A program made the position numbers and the translations under genes. A model generated the notes under the pieces. That model saw only the letters and a list, made by a program, of their open reading frames with translations. It did no database searches and was not told the origin of the DNA. DNA of 64,000 nucleotides from Mangrovibacter phragmitis (GTDB lineage Bacteria; Pseudomonadota; Gammaproteobacteria; Enterobacterales; Enterobacteriaceae): the NCBI RefSeq assembly GCF_001655675.1, contig NZ_LYRP01000001.1, positions 682,001 through 746,000 on the forward strand, given 5' to 3'. This document shows, one piece after another, positions 26,778 through 36,584 of this stretch. The number at the start of each line of letters is the position of its first letter. The stretch's first letter is position 1.

Positions 26778-26945
26778 AGTGGCCAAAGGCCACTCAGATT
26801 GATGGAAAAGAAGGAAAAAGCGTGGTTTTTCCTTCTTTTTAGTTAGTAGCCGAAAATCAATGAATTGATTTTCCAGGTTTTTTATTGGGTGACAACCTCT
26901 CGTTCTATGCGGACATGAGGTTTATCATCAGACCCAGTGGCCACT
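26778..26945 (-). other. Hairpin-rich spacer between dehydratase and permease genes
   Basis: Four symmetric elements stand in 170 bp: AGTGGCC-aaa-GGCCACT (26778-26794), AAAAGAAGGAAAAA paired with TTTTTCCTTCTTTT (26806-26839, 6-nt loop), GAAAATCAAT-ga-ATTGATTTTC (26852-26873), and AGTGGCCACT again (26936-26945). All would be transcribed within the operon message. They probably slow decay or terminate part of the transcripts so that enzyme and permease are made in different amounts. Confidence 0.6.
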
Positions 26946-26946
26946 A

Positions 26947-28908
26947 TTATTTATTCATATATTCTTTTAATGCTGTGGTGATTTTATCAACGTCATAAAC
27001 GCACCCACGCCATGTTCCGCCACTGACCGCCTGTAATGCGGCCCACAAACGCGTGTCATCCGGTAATTCCGGGTCTGGGCCTAATCCGGGGTGAACCGGG
27101 CGCGCATTCAACACACGGGCAGCCTCTTCAGGCGTGGCACACAATTTCTGTGCGTTTTCCCCAAGGAAATTCACTTCTCCCTGTAAATTGCGGCAATCAA
27201 TCTTTATTTCCACAATATCACCGGTGCGCAGCTTGCCTACCGGCCCGCCAGCCAGTGCTTCAGGGCCAACATGCCCAATGCAGGCACCCGTTGAAACCCC
27301 GGAGAAACGGGCATCGGTAATCAGTGATACCTGTTTGCCATAGGAAAGGTGTTTCAGAGCACTGGTCACCTGATAGGTTTCTTCCATGCCCGTGCCAGAT
27401 GGCCCGGTACCAATGATAACCAGAATATCGCCTGCTTTTACCTGCTCATGCTTGATGTCATAAACTGCGGCTTTTTCACTGAGGTACACTTTTACGGCGC
27501 CTTTATGGTAATACAGGCCGTTTTCATCAATCACGCTGGTATCAATGGCGGTTGATTTAATCACGGAGCCTTCTGGCGCAATATTCCCTACCGGGAATGT
27601 GATGGTGGATGTTAACCCACGCAGGCGTGCCTGCTCTGGCGACATAATGACGTCATCCGGCTCGACCTGTTCCTGCTCGCGCAGAATCGCTTTGAATTTA
27701 CTGCGCCGCTCTGAGTGTTCCCACCAGTCAAGGTTCTCCTTCAGGGTATGGCCGGTTACTGTCATGACATCTTCATGGAGTAACCCCAGTTCCCGCAAAT
27801 AGAGCATTACTTCCGGCGCACCGCCCGCCATAAATGCGCGCACCGTGGGGTGATAAACTGGCCCATTGGGTAACACACTGACCAGCCGTGGCACCTGGCG
27901 GTTAATACGGATCCAGTCATCCACATCCGGAATTCGGCAACCGGCCTGGTGGGCAATCGCCGGAATGTGCAGCAGCAGATTTGTCGAGCCGCCAAACGCC
28001 GCATGAACCATCATGGCATTTTCAATTGCTTTATCTGTCAGGATATCTTTAGTGGTGATACCCAGGCGTATCAGGTTCAGCGCCGCAGCAGCCGAGGCCC
28101 GGGCAATCTCTGACCATACAGGTTCGCCAGAAGGTGCCAGTGCCGAATGAGGCAGAGCCAGCCCCAAGCCTTCTGCCACCACCTGCGAAGTGCCTGCGGT
28201 ACCCAAAAACTGGCAGCCGCCACCAGAAGAGGCGCAGGCTGAACACCCCAGGCGGCGGGCACTTTGCAGGGTCAGTTCACCATTGGCAAACCGGGTGCCA
28301 ATAGTTTGCACTTTTCCGTTATCTTCGCCATTCAGCGCAGGCAGCGTTGCACCACCCGGCACCAGCACCGTGGCTTTATTATGCTGTGAAGCCAGCGCCA
28401 TCATAGTTGCCGGTAACCCCTTATCGCAGGAAGCAACCCCGATAATGGCTTTTGCATTGGGCAAAGAGCGAATTAACCGGCGCATCACCATTGAGGCGTC
28501 GTTGCGGTACGGCAGTGAATCAAACATACCTGTTGTGCCCTGCGTCCGCCCGTCGCACGGGTCAGAAACATAGACGGCATAAGGTAATGTGTGCTGGCTT
28601 TTAAGTTCCTGTGCTGCTGCCCGGAGTTGAATGTCCAGCTCGTAGTGCCCCTGGTGCAATGCCAGCGCCACGGGTTTGCCCTGAGGCTCACGCAGCCCAC
28701 CCAGCGTGCTGAGTAACAGCACGCTGTCCTGGTCCAGTTCTTGTGGAGCCCAGCCCATCCCGGCATTCATGGTCATGCCAAAAATATCACCACTCGGACG
28801 GTTAATGAGCATGTCGGCAGTGAGCGGTAATTCCCCCTCAGGGCCTTTAGCATGTGTTCTTACCTGGTAAATCGTATTATTTTGCGGATACAGTTCAGTA
28901 AATAACAT
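26947..28908 (-). CDS. YjhG/YagF-family sugar-acid (xylonate) dehydratase
   Basis: 653 residues, the length of YjhG and YagF. It belongs to the IlvD/Edd superfamily of Fe-S dehydratases. Cysteines are seen in DPCDGRTQG, IGVASCDKGLPATM and GCSACASSGGGCQF (cluster and catalytic region); the C-terminal half contains GTGPSGTGMEE and TDARFSGVSTGACIGHVGPE. It removes water from an aldonic acid such as D-xylonate to give the 2-keto-3-deoxy acid, which the aldolase encoded just upstream (9-bp gap) would split. A GGTGG site precedes the ATG. Confidence 0.93.
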   Translation of the reverse strand: MLFTELYPQNNTIYQVRTHAKGPEGELPLTADMLINRPSGDIFGMTMNAGMGWAPQELDQDSVLLLSTLGGLREPQGKPVALALHQGHYELDIQLRAAAQELKSQHTLPYAVYVSDPCDGRTQGTTGMFDSLPYRNDASMVMRRLIRSLPNAKAIIGVASCDKGLPATMMALASQHNKATVLVPGGATLPALNGEDNGKVQTIGTRFANGELTLQSARRLGCSACASSGGGCQFLGTAGTSQVVAEGLGLALPHSALAPSGEPVWSEIARASAAAALNLIRLGITTKDILTDKAIENAMMVHAAFGGSTNLLLHIPAIAHQAGCRIPDVDDWIRINRQVPRLVSVLPNGPVYHPTVRAFMAGGAPEVMLYLRELGLLHEDVMTVTGHTLKENLDWWEHSERRSKFKAILREQEQVEPDDVIMSPEQARLRGLTSTITFPVGNIAPEGSVIKSTAIDTSVIDENGLYYHKGAVKVYLSEKAAVYDIKHEQVKAGDILVIIGTGPSGTGMEETYQVTSALKHLSYGKQVSLITDARFSGVSTGACIGHVGPEALAGGPVGKLRTGDIVEIKIDCRNLQGEVNFLGENAQKLCATPEEAARVLNARPVHPGLGPDPELPDDTRLWAALQAVSGGTWRGCVYDVDKITTALKEYMNK

Positions 28909-28917
28909 ACAGCCACC

Positions 28918-29826
28918 TTATTGTTTTAACAGCCCCTGAGCCGCCAGTAGTTCACGCACTTGCTGTTTTGCTGTTTCCGTTGCTTCCATTACCGGCGGGC
29001 GGCACCAGGTGTTGACTGGCAGGCCCACGCACTGCATTGCATACTTAATTAATGAAATAAACGGTGTTTCCAGTGCATACAGGCCAGGTAATTGCATGAG
29101 TTTTTTATTCAGCGTAACAGCCTGGGCATATTCACCTTTGCAAAATGCATCATAAATGCCTACAGATAATTCGGGTGCGAAATTTGCACTGGCGGAAATT
29201 GCGCCATCGCCACCTAGTAGCAAGGTATTAAATAAGTGGTCGTCATAACCGCAGAATACAGAAAAATCGGGCCGAACTTCTTTTACGGTATTTATCATGC
29301 TGCGCAAGTGGCCAACGCTGTCGATGGTGTCTTTAATGCCAACAATATTGCTGTTTTGCAGTACCAGTTTTTTGACCATTTGCGGTGACAAATCCTGCCC
29401 GGTTAAATCCGGGAAGTTATAGATAATAACCGGTAAAGAAACACTGCGGGCAATTGCACTGTAGTACAACTCAATATTTCGTTGCGCCACTTTCCAGTAG
29501 AACGGGTTGATGACAACCACCCCGTCAGCCCCGATTTTTTCTGCATGCTGAGCCAGAGCGATGGCTTCTTCCATTGATGTTGAACCCACGCCAATTAACA
29601 CGGGCACCCGCCGCTCTACCGCACTCACAGCAGCCTGAGCAAATGCCATCCGCTGCCCGGTGCTCATTTGGCTGAATTCGCCACCAGTGCCGAGGTAAAA
29701 CAGGCCATCCACACCCCGGGTTATCAGAAAATCCGCCACCCGCTTAATTGCCTCATGGTCGATATTGCCTTCAGCATCAAAGGTGGTAGAAACCGGAGGT
29801 ATAATGCCTTTAAACTTTGTAATCAT
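28918..29826 (-). CDS. YjhH/YagE-type 2-keto-3-deoxy sugar-acid aldolase (DapA family)
   Basis: 302-residue class I aldolase of the DHDPS/NAL superfamily. Markers are [13 protein letters not shown] (substrate-carboxylate site), [12 protein letters not shown] (Tyr) and [11 protein letters not shown] (Schiff-base lysine). It cleaves a 2-keto-3-deoxy acid to pyruvate and a short aldehyde. The start MITKFKG has GGGAAG at 7 nt; the longer frame to 29871 runs into the regulator gene. It overlaps the end of the IclR-type gene by 17 bp and comes just before the dehydratase. Confidence 0.92.
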   Translation of the reverse strand: MITKFKGIIPPVSTTFDAEGNIDHEAIKRVADFLITRGVDGLFYLGTGGEFSQMSTGQRMAFAQAAVSAVERRVPVLIGVGSTSMEEAIALAQHAEKIGADGVVVINPFYWKVAQRNIELYYSAIARSVSLPVIIYNFPDLTGQDLSPQMVKKLVLQNSNIVGIKDTIDSVGHLRSMINTVKEVRPDFSVFCGYDDHLFNTLLLGGDGAISASANFAPELSVGIYDAFCKGEYAQAVTLNKKLMQLPGLYALETPFISLIKYAMQCVGLPVNTWCRPPVMEATETAKQQVRELLAAQGLLKQ

Positions 29827-30616
29827 AAACACTTCCCTTATTACTAAAACGCGGTTGTTTTTTAAAACCAAGCCCTTCAGATATTTGTTCTGAACATTGT
29901 TTCAACAGTGATAAGTAATGTTCTTTTTTCTTTCCCGAGAAAATAAATGGATTACCGGATAACGAAATCACGTAATTTACCCGGTGGTACAAATCAAATA
30001 TCGGCATACTCAAACAAACTGCGCCATATGCAGATTCTTCATTATCAATTGCCCAGCCACGGGAGCGCGTTTTCTGCAGTTCGCTAATAAATGCTTTCTT
30101 ATCAGTAATGGTGTTTTCGGTATATTTTGCCAGCGCCAGCGTTCCCATAAAGTAGTCAATTTCTTCTTTGGACTTCCATGCCAGCAAGGCCTTACCCAGA
30201 GCAGTAACATGTAATTCCAGTTTTTTGCCGATCCAGCTTTTACGAGTGGGAGCTGTGCCCGGGGTTTCCACTTTATCTAAATAAATGGCGTACCCATTCT
30301 CAATGGTTCCCAGATGGCAAATCAGCCCGCTTTGCGCAGATAACGCCTGCATGGGCCGTTTGGTCACTTCGAAAATATTTTTTCTGTGTAACGCCTGGCA
30401 ACCCAGTTCATAATTTTTAATCCCCAGGGTGTATTGCCCCTGGCTGTTTTTAACCAGAAACCCGCACTCCACCATGGTATTCAGTAAATTCAGCAGGCTG
30501 CTTTTTGGGTACTGAAACTCCCGGAGCAATTCCATAAACCCCACGGCACCGATATAGGCGATGTAGGTCAGAATTTTTTCTGCACGGATTAATGATGTAC
30601 ACCCGGTCCTGCTCAT
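29810..30616 (-). CDS. IclR-family regulator of the sugar-acid operon (YjhI/YagI-like)
   Basis: 268 residues: an N-terminal winged HTH ([40 protein letters not shown]) and a C-terminal effector-binding domain ([35 protein letters not shown]). It is the first gene of the operon and overlaps the aldolase gene, as yjhI and yagI accompany yjhHG and yagEF. It probably senses the sugar acid or its keto product. GGAG lies 6 nt before the ATG chosen. Confidence 0.9.
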   Translation of the reverse strand: MSRTGCTSLIRAEKILTYIAYIGAVGFMELLREFQYPKSSLLNLLNTMVECGFLVKNSQGQYTLGIKNYELGCQALHRKNIFEVTKRPMQALSAQSGLICHLGTIENGYAIYLDKVETPGTAPTRKSWIGKKLELHVTALGKALLAWKSKEEIDYFMGTLALAKYTENTITDKKAFISELQKTRSRGWAIDNEESAYGAVCLSMPIFDLYHRVNYVISLSGNPFIFSGKKKEHYLSLLKQCSEQISEGLGFKKQPRFSNKGSVYDYKV

Positions 30617-30872
30617 TGGCGGCTCCTTCTGGTTGAAAGTGAGTCTATCGGCATCAATTGCAGCAAAATACTGCCAGTTCAGCATGCTGAACCAACCACC
30701 AGGCGTAATGTGAGCAAGCCCAAAGAAAAGGAATTACAGCAAAGAAAATACCGGGGAAAAGCAAGAAAACCGCCATCTGAGCGTGTGCGGCCTGGGTTGG
30801 ATACAAGAAGAGTGGTACTGGATGGTGCCCGGCCACCAGCCTTAATGGCTTATCCGGCAGAGCGGTGCTATT

Positions 30873-30916
30873 AGTTAGTACAGGTTTTAGTGGTAGTTAG
30901 TACAGGTTGTGGTGGT
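30873..30916. repeat. 22-bp imperfect tandem duplication at a stop codon
   Basis: AGTTAGTACAGGTT followed by 8 bp occurs twice in tandem (30873 and 30895), with two mismatches between the units. It spans the stop of the IroE-like gene, so the last codons of that protein come from one unit. It is likely a slippage product. Confidence 0.7.
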
Positions 30917-31870
30917 GGGAGCAGTGGCTGGTTGTTCTGCCATTTGCAACAACGCACTGTGGAAAGAGGCATTAAATACCTGGCCGTGAGTCAGCCCCGG
31001 GTAAAGCCTGGCGCTGGCATTAACCCCGCGCGCACGTAATGTGTTTATCGCCTGCCCTGCCTGCTCCAGCACTAAGGCAGCATTCACCGGCGCATTACTG
31101 TCTGTTGCAGGCGCCTTGCTTCCGGTACCTTCCATATACTCCAGTTGCTTGTGGCAAAACTGCGCCGGAGTGAGGCTTACCAGGCGTTTCAGCACAGCAA
31201 AGTTATCCCGCTCCAGTGACGGGCTGGCGGAGTAGTAGTAGCTAAAAAACCGGGAAGAGAGATAAGTATCGATTACAAATAACCCGCCAAAAGAGTGCCC
31301 CCACAACCCGCGTGCTGCCGGGTTTATATGAACCCCTTTCTCCATGGCTGGGGCAATTACGTTTTCCAGCAGGTGGCGAAACTCTGCACTGCCGCCACCT
31401 TTGTGCCCAAAGCGCGTTGCGCTGGCTTTTACCGGTTCAGGCGTACTTTCCGGCGGAATGTAATCCCAGGCGCGGGCGGTTAAATCAAACGGTAGCCGGG
31501 TTTGGTAGCCAACGGCCACAATAACCAGCGGCGTTTTAGCTGAAAGTTGCTCAAGGAACGCCTCCGACAGGCGGTCCATTACCGCATTGCCATCCAGCAT
31601 ATACAGTACCGGGTAACCCGCAGGTGGCGGCGGCTGGTTGGGTATGGCAGCCCACACGGTATAGTGCCGCTGCTGGTCTGCAGAATTGAACTGCTGCACG
31701 TTGAAGTGAAACCTGCTGGAGCCTTTATCGGCAATGTTCTCCCCCAGCGGTTGCATATCGGGCCTGGCGTAGCCACTGGCGGCAGGCAGAAGAATAAGCA
31801 ATAAAGCCACCCACAGTGCCGAAAACAGCTTCGTTCCCGGGTACGGTTTTATCGTGTTCCAGCCAGCCAT
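30887..31870 (-). CDS. Periplasmic alpha/beta hydrolase, IroE/Fes-like esterase
   Basis: 327 residues with an N-terminal hydrophobic signal/anchor (ALWVALLLILLPAASGYA) and an esterase-D/IroE-type domain: YPVLYMLDGNAVMD, nucleophile elbow GLWGHSFGGLF and histidine in PGLTHGQVF. IroE trims trilactone siderophores in the periplasm. A similar role, linked to the siderophore receptor at 3.7 kb, is possible, but no siderophore genes are adjacent. The C-terminus is low-complexity (PATAPTTTTCTNYH), produced partly by the tandem duplication. Confidence 0.82.
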   Translation of the reverse strand: MAGWNTIKPYPGTKLFSALWVALLLILLPAASGYARPDMQPLGENIADKGSSRFHFNVQQFNSADQQRHYTVWAAIPNQPPPPAGYPVLYMLDGNAVMDRLSEAFLEQLSAKTPLVIVAVGYQTRLPFDLTARAWDYIPPESTPEPVKASATRFGHKGGGSAEFRHLLENVIAPAMEKGVHINPAARGLWGHSFGGLFVIDTYLSSRFFSYYYSASPSLERDNFAVLKRLVSLTPAQFCHKQLEYMEGTGSKAPATDSNAPVNAALVLEQAGQAINTLRARGVNASARLYPGLTHGQVFNASFHSALLQMAEQPATAPTTTTCTNYH

Positions 31871-31936
31871 ACAGTGTGCCCCACGCTTTTATCGGCGACG
31901 TCAGCAGCTCTTGCTCGTCAAAAGAGAGATAATTTA

Positions 31937-32398
31937 ATGCGAATGATTGCTAATTTCAATACGATGGTTATGGTGAATTGCCAGCCAGGGGAGCCTGAAT
32001 TATTCCCAGCAATTGATACTCCGTATCGTGCATTTCCGGTTCGATGGGTAACTGTCAATGATGATACACCGGGATGGGAGGATGCCTGGGATATTATTGA
32101 CCTGTCTGACGTAAACGGTGATGAGGAGGCAAGTGATAGCTTCTATTATGAATTTAATCGATACAAGGGAACCAGGGTCGGCAGATATCCGATGGAGATA
32201 CTACATGGTGTGGGGATTCAAGATTTTGTCTTTCAGGTGGGGGCCGAAGAAAAAGTAAACTGGATGCGGGCAGACAATGGTATCGGCTACTTTCATAAGT
32301 CACCAGAGGGGCTCTGGGCGTTTTCGTGTCCGTTTCACGAGATTGTCGAGCTGGTGCAGGCTCACCAAACACCAGGAGCAAGTGATCCCGGTATATAA
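31937..32398 (+). CDS. Hypothetical cytoplasmic protein
   Basis: 153 residues, acidic, no signal peptide, not recognised. It has a DxxGWEDAWDIIDLSD block and ends with FSCPFHEIVELVQAHQ. The start MRMIANF is chosen since GAGA lies about 8 nt upstream; the frame opens at 31874, inside the end of the divergent esterase gene region. Size and acidity are like those of many single-domain immunity-type proteins, but there is no direct evidence. Confidence 0.55.
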   Translation: MRMIANFNTMVMVNCQPGEPELFPAIDTPYRAFPVRWVTVNDDTPGWEDAWDIIDLSDVNGDEEASDSFYYEFNRYKGTRVGRYPMEILHGVGIQDFVFQVGAEEKVNWMRADNGIGYFHKSPEGLWAFSCPFHEIVELVQAHQTPGASDPGI

Positions 32399-32431
32399 GT
32401 CGATTCGCAACATGAGCCCGCTCCTCGTTAC

Positions 32432-33073
32432 TCAGCGATTAGCGATACCCGGCGCGGCGCGCACGAACGTTTTATCCGTGACCTGGTCCACAAGAAACTT
32501 AGCCAAATTGCCTCTGGACAGTTTCATGCTGAGCCTGGTCCGCCCGTACCAGCCCACATCAACATTGCCATTTGCAGGACCATCCCTGAGGTTCGGAATT
32601 CTCACCAGTGTCCAGTCGAGGCCGGAACTGGCGATGAGTTCACCCGTCGCCCTGATGTCTTCATAAGCCCTGGGCACAATCACCCTGAACAGCAACACAA
32701 ACGCATGTGTCCCAAGAGTGAACCCATCCCTGGGATCGCGATATGCGGCGGTGGAGATCTGGATGAGGCGACGCACGCCCATTTGCTCCATCGCGGAGAT
32801 GATATTGGACAGACCATGCATGACCGGTTTGTTCCCCTGGACCTTCAGGCTGTCAGGACCGAGTGCGCTGATTACTGCATCAGCGCCGCGAACGCACTTC
32901 GCAATTGCTTCATAGTCCTGCAAGTCGCCAACGATGACTTCGGCCTTTCCCGCGAACGCGTCAACCTTTCTGGCATCGCGCGTATAAATAGACAGGCTGT
33001 AGCCCTGCCTGAGAGCTTCTTCGATAATGTATTTTCCAGTCGGACCGGTCGCACCAAACAGAGAGAGTTTCAT
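32432..33073 (-). CDS. NAD(P)-binding NmrA/SDR-like reductase
   Basis: 213 residues, Rossmann fold with the atypical-SDR nucleotide motif LFGATGPTGKYIIE, then GADAVISALG, RRLIQISTAAY and LDWTLVRIPNL. This group includes biliverdin-reductase-like and NmrA-type proteins; the substrate is not predictable. It is one of three redox genes in a row on the minus strand (with the SDR and azoreductase), all lying beyond the divergent HxlR regulator. Confidence 0.85.
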   Translation of the reverse strand: MKLSLFGATGPTGKYIIEEALRQGYSLSIYTRDARKVDAFAGKAEVIVGDLQDYEAIAKCVRGADAVISALGPDSLKVQGNKPVMHGLSNIISAMEQMGVRRLIQISTAAYRDPRDGFTLGTHAFVLLFRVIVPRAYEDIRATGELIASSGLDWTLVRIPNLRDGPANGNVDVGWYGRTRLSMKLSRGNLAKFLVDQVTDKTFVRAAPGIANR

Positions 33074-33132
33074 TTTTAATTCCGGGTAAACAGATGTTGT
33101 TTGCTCTTACACGCGGGGGCGCTGCCCACAGC

Positions 33133-34059
33133 CTAAGGTCTGGAGGGCAATTCGAACCGAAGACCGATTAACTTCTCGGTTTCGACCCACAGGCGCTTTG
33201 CGGTCTCTTCATTCTGCGCACGTTCATCGATACGCGCACGTACCGGAGGGCCTTTGTGCCCGAAGAAGCGTGCAGGCCCCCAGTAACTGCCCGGTGGTGC
33301 ATTCGGATCAGTTGCTGCACGCATTGTATTAAGCGCCCCCTCAAACGTCCCCAACTGGAGAATGGGGTTAAGTACGCTTGCCATGACGCGTTCGTGCGGA
33401 CGCAAGTGGCGTTGTAGCTCGCTTTTTGTCCACCCCGGATGAGCAGACGTGACCAGTACGCCGGAACCACATGCAGCCAGACGTCGCTGAAGTTCAAGAG
33501 CGAAGAGGAGATTCGCAAGCTTGCTTTGCTGATAGGCCTTCAGTGCGTTATATGGCCGGTCATTCCAGTTCAGGTCGTCGAAGGCCATGTGACCGGCGTG
33601 ATGGGCCAGGCTTGAAACAATGACAATTCGCGCATGTGGCGTGCGGAGCACAAGCGGCATAAGGCGCTGAGTAAGCGCTGCATGGCCGAGGTGATTTGTG
33701 CCGAACTGAAGCTCAAAGCCTTGTTTGGTACGTAATAGGGGTGGAAGCATCACGCCTGCGTTGTTGATGAGCAGGTCGAGCCTGTCATGCGTTGCAGTGA
33801 ACCGTTCTGCAAAGGCTGCGATGGAATCAAGATCCGCAAGATCAAGAGCCTCCATGGTCGGTAACGTAGAGGGCTTCTCATCAACAACTCGCTTGAGCGC
33901 GCATTCACCTTTGCTGAGGTTTCGGCATGCAAGCACAACCTTCGCGCCACGGACTGCAAACATGCGAGCCGTTTCGAAGCCGATTCCGGTATTCGCGCCA
34001 GTGACTATGACAGTCCGGCCGGTCTGATCCGGAATATCATCAAAGGTCCACGTACTCAT
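33133..34059 (-). CDS. Short-chain dehydrogenase (retinol dehydrogenase-like)
   Basis: 308 residues with the classical SDR set: TGANTGIGFETA cofactor loop, LINNAGVMLPP, IVIVSSLAHHAG, catalytic YxxxK in AYQQSKLANLLFA. It is NADP(H)-linked by its Lys/Arg-rich second strand (ACRNLSKGE). The start MSTWTF has GGAGG at 8 nt, which rules out the longer frame to 34134. Substrate unknown; same direction as the azoreductase gene upstream. Confidence 0.9.
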   Translation of the reverse strand: MSTWTFDDIPDQTGRTVIVTGANTGIGFETARMFAVRGAKVVLACRNLSKGECALKRVVDEKPSTLPTMEALDLADLDSIAAFAERFTATHDRLDLLINNAGVMLPPLLRTKQGFELQFGTNHLGHAALTQRLMPLVLRTPHARIVIVSSLAHHAGHMAFDDLNWNDRPYNALKAYQQSKLANLLFALELQRRLAACGSGVLVTSAHPGWTKSELQRHLRPHERVMASVLNPILQLGTFEGALNTMRAATDPNAPPGSYWGPARFFGHKGPPVRARIDERAQNEETAKRLWVETEKLIGLRFELPSRP

Positions 34060-34185
34060 CAGAACCACCTCCACCGTTAAGCCGCAGGTAACGACAGAAG
34101 CATCTCTGCGTCGAGCGTGGGGACAGAGTTGCATGCAGTGACCGTACCTGCACCAAAAGAACGACAGTTTTCTTCATTGACATGG

Positions 34186-34803
34186 TCATGCCACCTTCGC
34201 CAAAAGGGCCTGCACAGCCGCCCCGGTACTGGCGATGGCAGCTTTTGCCGCATCCGGGCCTTGTACCGTGCCCTCGATGCGGATGAGTTCGACGTCAGTC
34301 AATCCAATGAAGCCGAGCACATGCAGAAGATAGTTGGTCTGGAAATCGAAAGGTGCATAGACTCCCTCCGAGAAAACACCTCCGCTAGCAGTGACCAGAT
34401 AAACCTTCTTACCAGTAAGCAGTCCCTGGGGGACGCCTGTCCCGTAACTGAAGGTGACTCCCGGCCAGGTGATGTTGTCAATCCACGCCTTGAGCTGCGA
34501 AGATGGAGCGAAATTCATCATGCCGGACCCAAGCACAATCACGTCGGCCACACGCAACTCATCAACCAGTTCCATGGCATCTTCGACAGCCTTAGTCTCT
34601 TCTGCCGTACGGGCATCAGGCGCCATCACGCGACCCTTGATATAGTCTTGCGTAATGTGTGGCGCCGGGTTAGCAACAAGGTCGCGAACGGTCAGTGAGC
34701 CCCCGGACTGCATCCTGATGCCATTGGCAATTTCCGTGGCGAAGCGTGTGGAAAGACTTTCAGTTCCTCGAGGGCTGGATGTAATCAGCAGGATTTTGCT
34801 CAT
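34186..34803 (-). CDS. FMN-dependent NADH:quinone/azo reductase (AzoR family)
   Basis: 205-residue flavodoxin-fold enzyme: [14 protein letters not shown] binds the FMN phosphate, [19 protein letters not shown] is the AzoR signature (usually PMYNF), and [10 protein letters not shown] follows. It reduces quinones and azo dyes by two-electron transfer and protects against electrophile stress. GAGGA lies 7 nt before the ATG. It is divergent from an HxlR-type regulator, a common pairing for quinone- or aldehyde-responsive control. Confidence 0.92.
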   Translation of the reverse strand: MSKILLITSSPRGTESLSTRFATEIANGIRMQSGGSLTVRDLVANPAPHITQDYIKGRVMAPDARTAEETKAVEDAMELVDELRVADVIVLGSGMMNFAPSSQLKAWIDNITWPGVTFSYGTGVPQGLLTGKKVYLVTASGGVFSEGVYAPFDFQTNYLLHVLGFIGLTDVELIRIEGTVQGPDAAKAAIASTGAAVQALLAKVA

Positions 34804-34817
34804 AGTGATTCCTCATT

Positions 34818-34836
34818 TGGTATAAAATAGATACCA
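34818..34836. promoter_or_regulatory. Candidate HxlR operator
   Basis: TGGTAT and ATACCA form a 6-bp inverted repeat with a 7-bp AT-rich spacer. It lies in the divergent promoter region between azoreductase and HxlR-type regulator, where a dimer would bind. Confidence 0.55.
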
Positions 34837-34916
34837 GGTAACATTTTCATCCCTGGTTATCTATCGATACAGAGGATACTAAGATTCCTGTCTGCATTTA
34901 ACAAGAAGGCACATCC

Positions 34917-35321
34917 ATGTCACTGAGTCACAAAAACTTGCCCGAAGAATTGCCATCCCCTGATTCGGGAGGCTGTCAGGCTACCCGCGAGATACTGGAT
35001 CGTATCGGCGACAAATGGAGTCTCTACATTATTGCCTCGCTGGCCAACGGGAAGCGGCGGTTCAATGAGTTAAGGCGCAATATAGAAGGTATCTCCCAAC
35101 GGATGCTGACGCTGACTTTGCGAGGAATGGAGCGCGACGGTATTGTTACCCGGACGGTCTATCCGACGATTCCGCCACGCGTTGAATATGAACTCACCGA
35201 ACTCGGCCGGACGCTGTTAGTGCCTGTGATGGCGCTCGTGAACTGGGCAAACGATAACCGGCTGGCCATTGCCGAAGCACATAAACGCTTCGATGACGCG
35301 CGCGAGCCAGACGAGAGATAA
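34917..35321 (+). CDS. HxlR-family transcriptional regulator
   Basis: 134 residues, one winged-helix domain: CQATREILDRIGDKWSLYII, GKRRFNELRRNIEGISQRML, then TRTVYPTIPPRVEYELTELG, which is the full HxlR pattern. The single N-terminal cysteine could sense quinones or hypochlorite, as in QorR/YodB relatives. It is divergent from azoR and likely represses it and itself through the repeat at 34818-34836. Confidence 0.92.
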   Translation: MSLSHKNLPEELPSPDSGGCQATREILDRIGDKWSLYIIASLANGKRRFNELRRNIEGISQRMLTLTLRGMERDGIVTRTVYPTIPPRVEYELTELGRTLLVPVMALVNWANDNRLAIAEAHKRFDDAREPDER

Positions 35322-35334
35322 GCCTGGAGCATGA

Positions 35335-35625
35335 TTACGGCAGTGATTGAAGCCATTTGCTGGCCGAAACAGAAAAATTGTACATCGGAGCGCCAATTAC
35401 GATGACGTCACTCGCCAGAAACTCTTCAACCAGGTCATCAGACAGGCGATGCTGAGTGACCACATCATCGCTGGATACGCTGACAGGTAAGGCACGGAAA
35501 AGTGCTGCGATTTCACCGGTCAGGTGCGGAATTTCGTCCTGCACAACGTCACGATAGCGGGTAACAACTTCAGGGAGTTTTTCCTCCAGCTGACGTACGG
35601 TTTCGAAGGACAACAACCGGGTCAG
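35335..35625 (-). pseudogene. Truncated flavodoxin-fold reductase (AzoR-like) remnant
   Basis: The frame reads the middle of an AzoR-type protein (FETVRQLEEKLPEVVTRYRD, then SDVIVIGAPMYNFSVSASKW) and stops just after the FMN-binding loop. The N-terminal nucleotide-binding part and the C-terminal half are both missing. An intact relative lies 0.5 kb away, so this is probably an old second copy cut at both ends. Confidence 0.7.
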
Positions 35626-35715
35626 CTTTCCTGTAAAATGCCTGAATCAATATGTTGGATTTGAGCTATAACCGTCTCCTGATGCAATGAACAATGTTTA
35701 AAAGTGATATTCCTG

Positions 35716-36471
35716 TTATTTAAATGAACGTGCTGCACGTTCAATAAATGTGGCAACCTCTGCCGGATGAGAAATCATTGACATATGACTTGAGGAGATT
35801 TGTTCGGTCACTGACCCGGTCATTTTTACGATCTTTTGCTGCACCGGATAGGGCAGCGCACGATCGTCTTTCGTCATCAGATACCATGTGGGTTTCTCTT
35901 TCCAGGCTGCATGGCTGACAAGTCCGTCAAATGCGCTGGCAGAGATGGGCTGGTGTGACGCTGTCAGCAGTTTAACTTTCTCTTCGGGAACATCACCTGC
36001 CATCACGCGTCGAAAATCAGCCGGGTTATCCAGCCAGATCAGCCCGTTTTTATCGGCCTCCATCCCGCCCATGGGCGCACCCAGCCGTGTTAATAAACCT
36101 GATACGGACTCCCCACTATCCGGAACGAGTGCCGACAGGTACACTATTCCCCGAACCCGTGAGGCATTGCCCGCCTGTGTCACCACAGCGCCTGCCCAGG
36201 AATGGCCAACCAGCAGGACATCGCCATGCTGACGTGCCAGCACCCTTTCTGTTGCTGTTACATCGTCTGCGAGCGATGTCAGGGGATTTTGCACCGAAGT
36301 GACGTGAAATCCTTTTTGTTGCAGCCTTTCCGTGACTTCAGACCAGCTTGAACCATCGGTGAATGCGCCATGAACCAGCACGATATTTTTTACCATTTCA
36401 GCTCCTGATAAATTGGATGCACCCAGGAGTGCAGTGAACATTAATGTGGCAACCGTTTTGTTCTTAAACAT
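35716..36471 (-). CDS. Exported alpha/beta hydrolase (EstC-like)
   Basis: 251 residues with an N-terminal signal-like segment (VATLMFTALLGASNLSG), then an alpha/beta hydrolase: IVLVHGAFTDGSSW, nucleophile elbow LLVGHSWAGAVV, aspartate in MTKDDRALP and histidine in SSHMSMISHP. This set is typical of small esterases acting on aromatic or lactone esters. It is divergent from the GlxA-type regulator gene, which may control it. Confidence 0.85.
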   Translation of the reverse strand: MFKNKTVATLMFTALLGASNLSGAEMVKNIVLVHGAFTDGSSWSEVTERLQQKGFHVTSVQNPLTSLADDVTATERVLARQHGDVLLVGHSWAGAVVTQAGNASRVRGIVYLSALVPDSGESVSGLLTRLGAPMGGMEADKNGLIWLDNPADFRRVMAGDVPEEKVKLLTASHQPISASAFDGLVSHAAWKEKPTWYLMTKDDRALPYPVQQKIVKMTGSVTEQISSSHMSMISHPAEVATFIERAARSFK

Positions 36472-36584
36472 ATAGTTGACGACCCTTATTCACATCCGAG
36501 TTTCACCGTCGTTTAAACCCGATCAACATCGACCAGGTTCTCTATGGTGGTAAGTTTAAAAGGAGCAGGACGCGGGAGTAAGGT

